DNA of 64,000 nucleotides from Hordeum vulgare subsp. vulgare (lineage: Eukaryota; Streptophyta; Magnoliopsida; Poales; Poaceae), in contig NC_058519.1 of assembly GCF_904849725.1 (NCBI RefSeq), forward strand, positions 537,362,316 through 537,426,315. Direction: 5' to 3'. A program made the position numbers and the translations under genes. The notes beneath the pieces are model-generated. The model did not search any database, was not told the origin of the DNA, and worked only from the letters and a program-made list of their open reading frames with translations. Below, in pieces: positions 62,388-64,000 of this stretch (the first letter of the stretch is position 1; each line of letters opens with the position of its first letter).

Positions 62388-63161
62388 ATGCCTGGCCGTC
62401 CTTCTCGTCAGGTGGTTCGTCTGACCAGGTGCATTGATATGCTGAGTCATACGGCCATGTTGGTCAGGGTGATGTCAGTGTGCGGTTACCGCTGGTACCC
62501 AGAGTACACAATGGAGGAACAGTACCGAGACTTCAACCAGAGCCAGTATATCTGCACTGTTAGGGTATTTCCAGACTACCCTGGAGCTGAGCAGCTAATC
62601 CATTGGTCCTATGGATTGGGAGTCACTGTTGACATGGCAGTACAAGATGTTGCCTATTCAATGCTGACCATTATGAGAGCGAGACATGCACTACTGCAGA
62701 ATTCAGAGTTCTACTATGTTCCTGCCTCTCAGCCTAGTGAAGAGGGATATCTCAGCGGGGTTTATTTTGATTCCTCTATGGAGGATCCGCTATTGCAGTC
62801 CACTGCTGAGATGCTAGAGAACAGAGATAGGGATGCTCGTGCTCTCCGCATGGAGCTTTATGCTACACGTGCCCGTCTATGGACGGCTTTGACGCAGCTG
62901 GCACCGGTAGTCCAGACAGGGTACGGAGATATGGAGATGCTGAACCCTGTTAGGACCCATCTTCCGGCCCACGTTGACTGGCCAGCTATAGGAGGAGTCA
63001 CCCCTCTTCGGGGACCCCTACTACAACCAGTCAGGGGACCAAGGCCACATCCGTGTCCTTATGGATCCCAGGGATCTCAGGCCAGAGTGTTTCCCGATCC
63101 GCAGGTTGAGCTTCCAGGCCATGGAGGCAATCTCTATGAGATGTTCTATGCGGATGCCTAA
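62388..63161 (+). CDS. Extra ORF upstream of gag, element C
   Basis: 257 codons, intact, starting MPGRPSRQVVRLTRCIDMLS. An N-terminal basic stretch, then YRWYPEYTMEEQYRDF, a central TVDMAVQDVAYSMLTIMRAR helix-like part, FYYVPASQPSEEGYLSG, an acidic segment and a helical RALRMELYATRARLW part, and a Pro/Gly-rich tail. The middle matches the ORF at 45577 in element A. No known domain. It sits between primer site and gag, as the orf0 of some grass chromoviruses does. Its own promoter is not evident; it would be translated from the LTR transcript. Confidence 0.75.
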   Translation: MPGRPSRQVVRLTRCIDMLSHTAMLVRVMSVCGYRWYPEYTMEEQYRDFNQSQYICTVRVFPDYPGAEQLIHWSYGLGVTVDMAVQDVAYSMLTIMRARHALLQNSEFYYVPASQPSEEGYLSGVYFDSSMEDPLLQSTAEMLENRDRDARALRMELYATRARLWTALTQLAPVVQTGYGDMEMLNPVRTHLPAHVDWPAIGGVTPLRGPLLQPVRGPRPHPCPYGSQGSQARVFPDPQVELPGHGGNLYEMFYADA

Positions 63162-63504
63162 GCTGTGAGTGGAAGGATAGTATGGTAGTAGCCGTGCATT
63201 CACAGTCCTGTGTGACTTGTGAAGTATGCTTGTGATGTGAAATGAATTCCGGAGGCCTAGAAAATAATGTATAGGAAGCTTGTAAGCCTCTGATGAGTAG
63301 TTTCATAATTTCAGTAGTTTGCTCTTCGGTTAAGGTTGTACTGAACTATGTAAGGGTGTGTATGAACCATGGTGTATATATAGCAGTTGCTTGTTACCAT
63401 GTTGTTCCGATACTCATTTCCGCATTCCATGTGTTTAGTGCATTCCTAATCCATAGCTAGTCTTGATAATGATATTGGTCTAAGCTGTGAGTTTGTTTGT
63501 CAGG
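63162..63504 (+). other. Spacer between extra ORF and gag, element C
   Basis: AT-rich, no frame. It ends in a pyrimidine tract and TCAG directly before the gag ATG. Confidence 0.5.
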
Positions 63505-64000
63505 ATGGTGTTCACCAGGTTGAACAGTGCCCCTGCTCATGAGCAAGGCGAGGGTAGTCAAGCGTCGCGGGAAGACCTGCCTCACCCGCCCTCTGTGGCG
63601 GAAGTTATGCTTGAGGCAGAGAGGAACAAAAGGGAGACCAACCGACTGTTAGAGCATATTGAGCAGAATACGGCTCGTCAGCCTAGGAATGCTGCAGTGT
63701 CCCTCAATGACTTCGTGAAGCTGAATCCTCCAAAGTACCATCACTCCGTCGATCCTCTCGACGCTGATGATTGGTTGTGCAGTATCTCACGTAAGATTCG
63801 CTCTTCGAATGTTGCTGAGGCCGACAAGGTGACCTTCGCGGCGCATTTTCTGGAAGGACCCGCCAATCTGTGGTGGGAGAACTTTGAAGCTATGCGTCCT
63901 GCTCAACCAGCAGCCACATGGGCAGACTTCAGTGCAGCCTTCCGTCTCCACCATATTCCAGAGGGCCTGATGGACAGAAAGAGAGAGGAGTTCTGTGCAT
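63505..64000 (+). CDS. Gag of element C (runs off window)
   Basis: ATG at 63505, then 165 open codons: MVFTRLNSAPAHEQGEGSQA, a Glu/Arg helix (EAERNKRETNRLLEHIEQNT), and the gag core LDADDWLCSISRKIR and FLEGPANLWWENFEAM. This corresponds to ADDWLRDIERKM and YLNGAAT-WW in element A. The ATG lies right after TTTGTTTGTCAG, which looks like a splice acceptor. Zinc knuckle, protease and pol would follow beyond the edge. Confidence 0.85.
   Translation, partial: MVFTRLNSAPAHEQGEGSQASREDLPHPPSVAEVMLEAERNKRETNRLLEHIEQNTARQPRNAAVSLNDFVKLNPPKYHHSVDPLDADDWLCSISRKIRSSNVAEADKVTFAAHFLEGPANLWWENFEAMRPAQPAATWADFSAAFRLHHIPEGLMDRKREEFCA

Larger units (their letters stand above)
57952..64000 (+). mobile_element. 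Chromovirus-like Gypsy element C, 5' part
   Basis: It starts where the B LTR is interrupted. It has an LTR of 3998 bp, an initiator-Met primer site, an intact extra ORF and an open gag running off the window. The same layout as element A but without visible stops, so it is the youngest layer in the stack. Confidence 0.8.

Noticed and set aside
2420..63000. Named Triticeae families (such as Sabrina, Fatima, Sukkula)
   Set aside because: Several elements look familiar, but without a database comparison I cannot tell which name belongs to which.

Overview
The window is plant nuclear repeat DNA, most like a Triticeae genome (wheat, Aegilops or barley). That is my recognition of the repeat families, not a database result. 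I see no intact single-copy host gene, no rRNA or tRNA gene and no CRISPR array. Almost every base can be placed in a nest of LTR retrotransposons plus one CACTA DNA transposon. The only host-gene sequence I recognise is a captured fragment of the ribosomal protein eL27 gene.

Left part (1-30.2 kb). A truncated Gypsy LTR and leader (1-1429) is followed by an old Tat-type Gypsy element on the minus strand. I call it T1: 3' LTR at 1430-1919, a plus-strand extra ORF at 2570-5865, protease at 7.0-8.8 kb, gag at 18.75-20.4 kb, and possibly its 5' LTR at 29706-30162. T1 is broken by a solo LTR (7821-8703) and by a second, heavily deleted Tat element T4 (8789-18747, equal 458-bp LTRs, target duplication CTCGC/CTCAC). 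T4 holds a complete non-autonomous Gypsy element N2 (9456-15863, exact duplication GTCGT), and N2 holds a further LTR (about 12613-13208). A truncated LTR (20428-21042) then meets a degenerate Athila-like gag-pol element (21043-27458) whose two LTR pieces face each other. Another Gypsy LTR fragment and a Copia-type LTR follow.

Right part (30.2-64 kb). A non-autonomous Gypsy element N3 of the same family as N2, but inverted, runs from about 30166 to its 3' LTR at 34589. That LTR is interrupted by a CACTA element (35822-41241). The CACTA is interrupted by a chromovirus-like Gypsy element A (41242-48182), A by a coding-free large retrotransposon derivative B on the minus strand (48183-57951), and B by a second chromovirus-like element C (57952 to beyond the edge). 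The far halves of all five elements should lie in reverse order beyond base 64000.

Working together. None of the retroelement reading frames upstream of C is intact. N2, N3 and B have no usable pol and would need enzymes supplied in trans. A and C share a layout of about 4-kb LTR, initiator-Met-type primer site, an extra ORF and then gag. In C both the extra ORF and the visible gag are open, so C looks like the youngest and best-preserved element.
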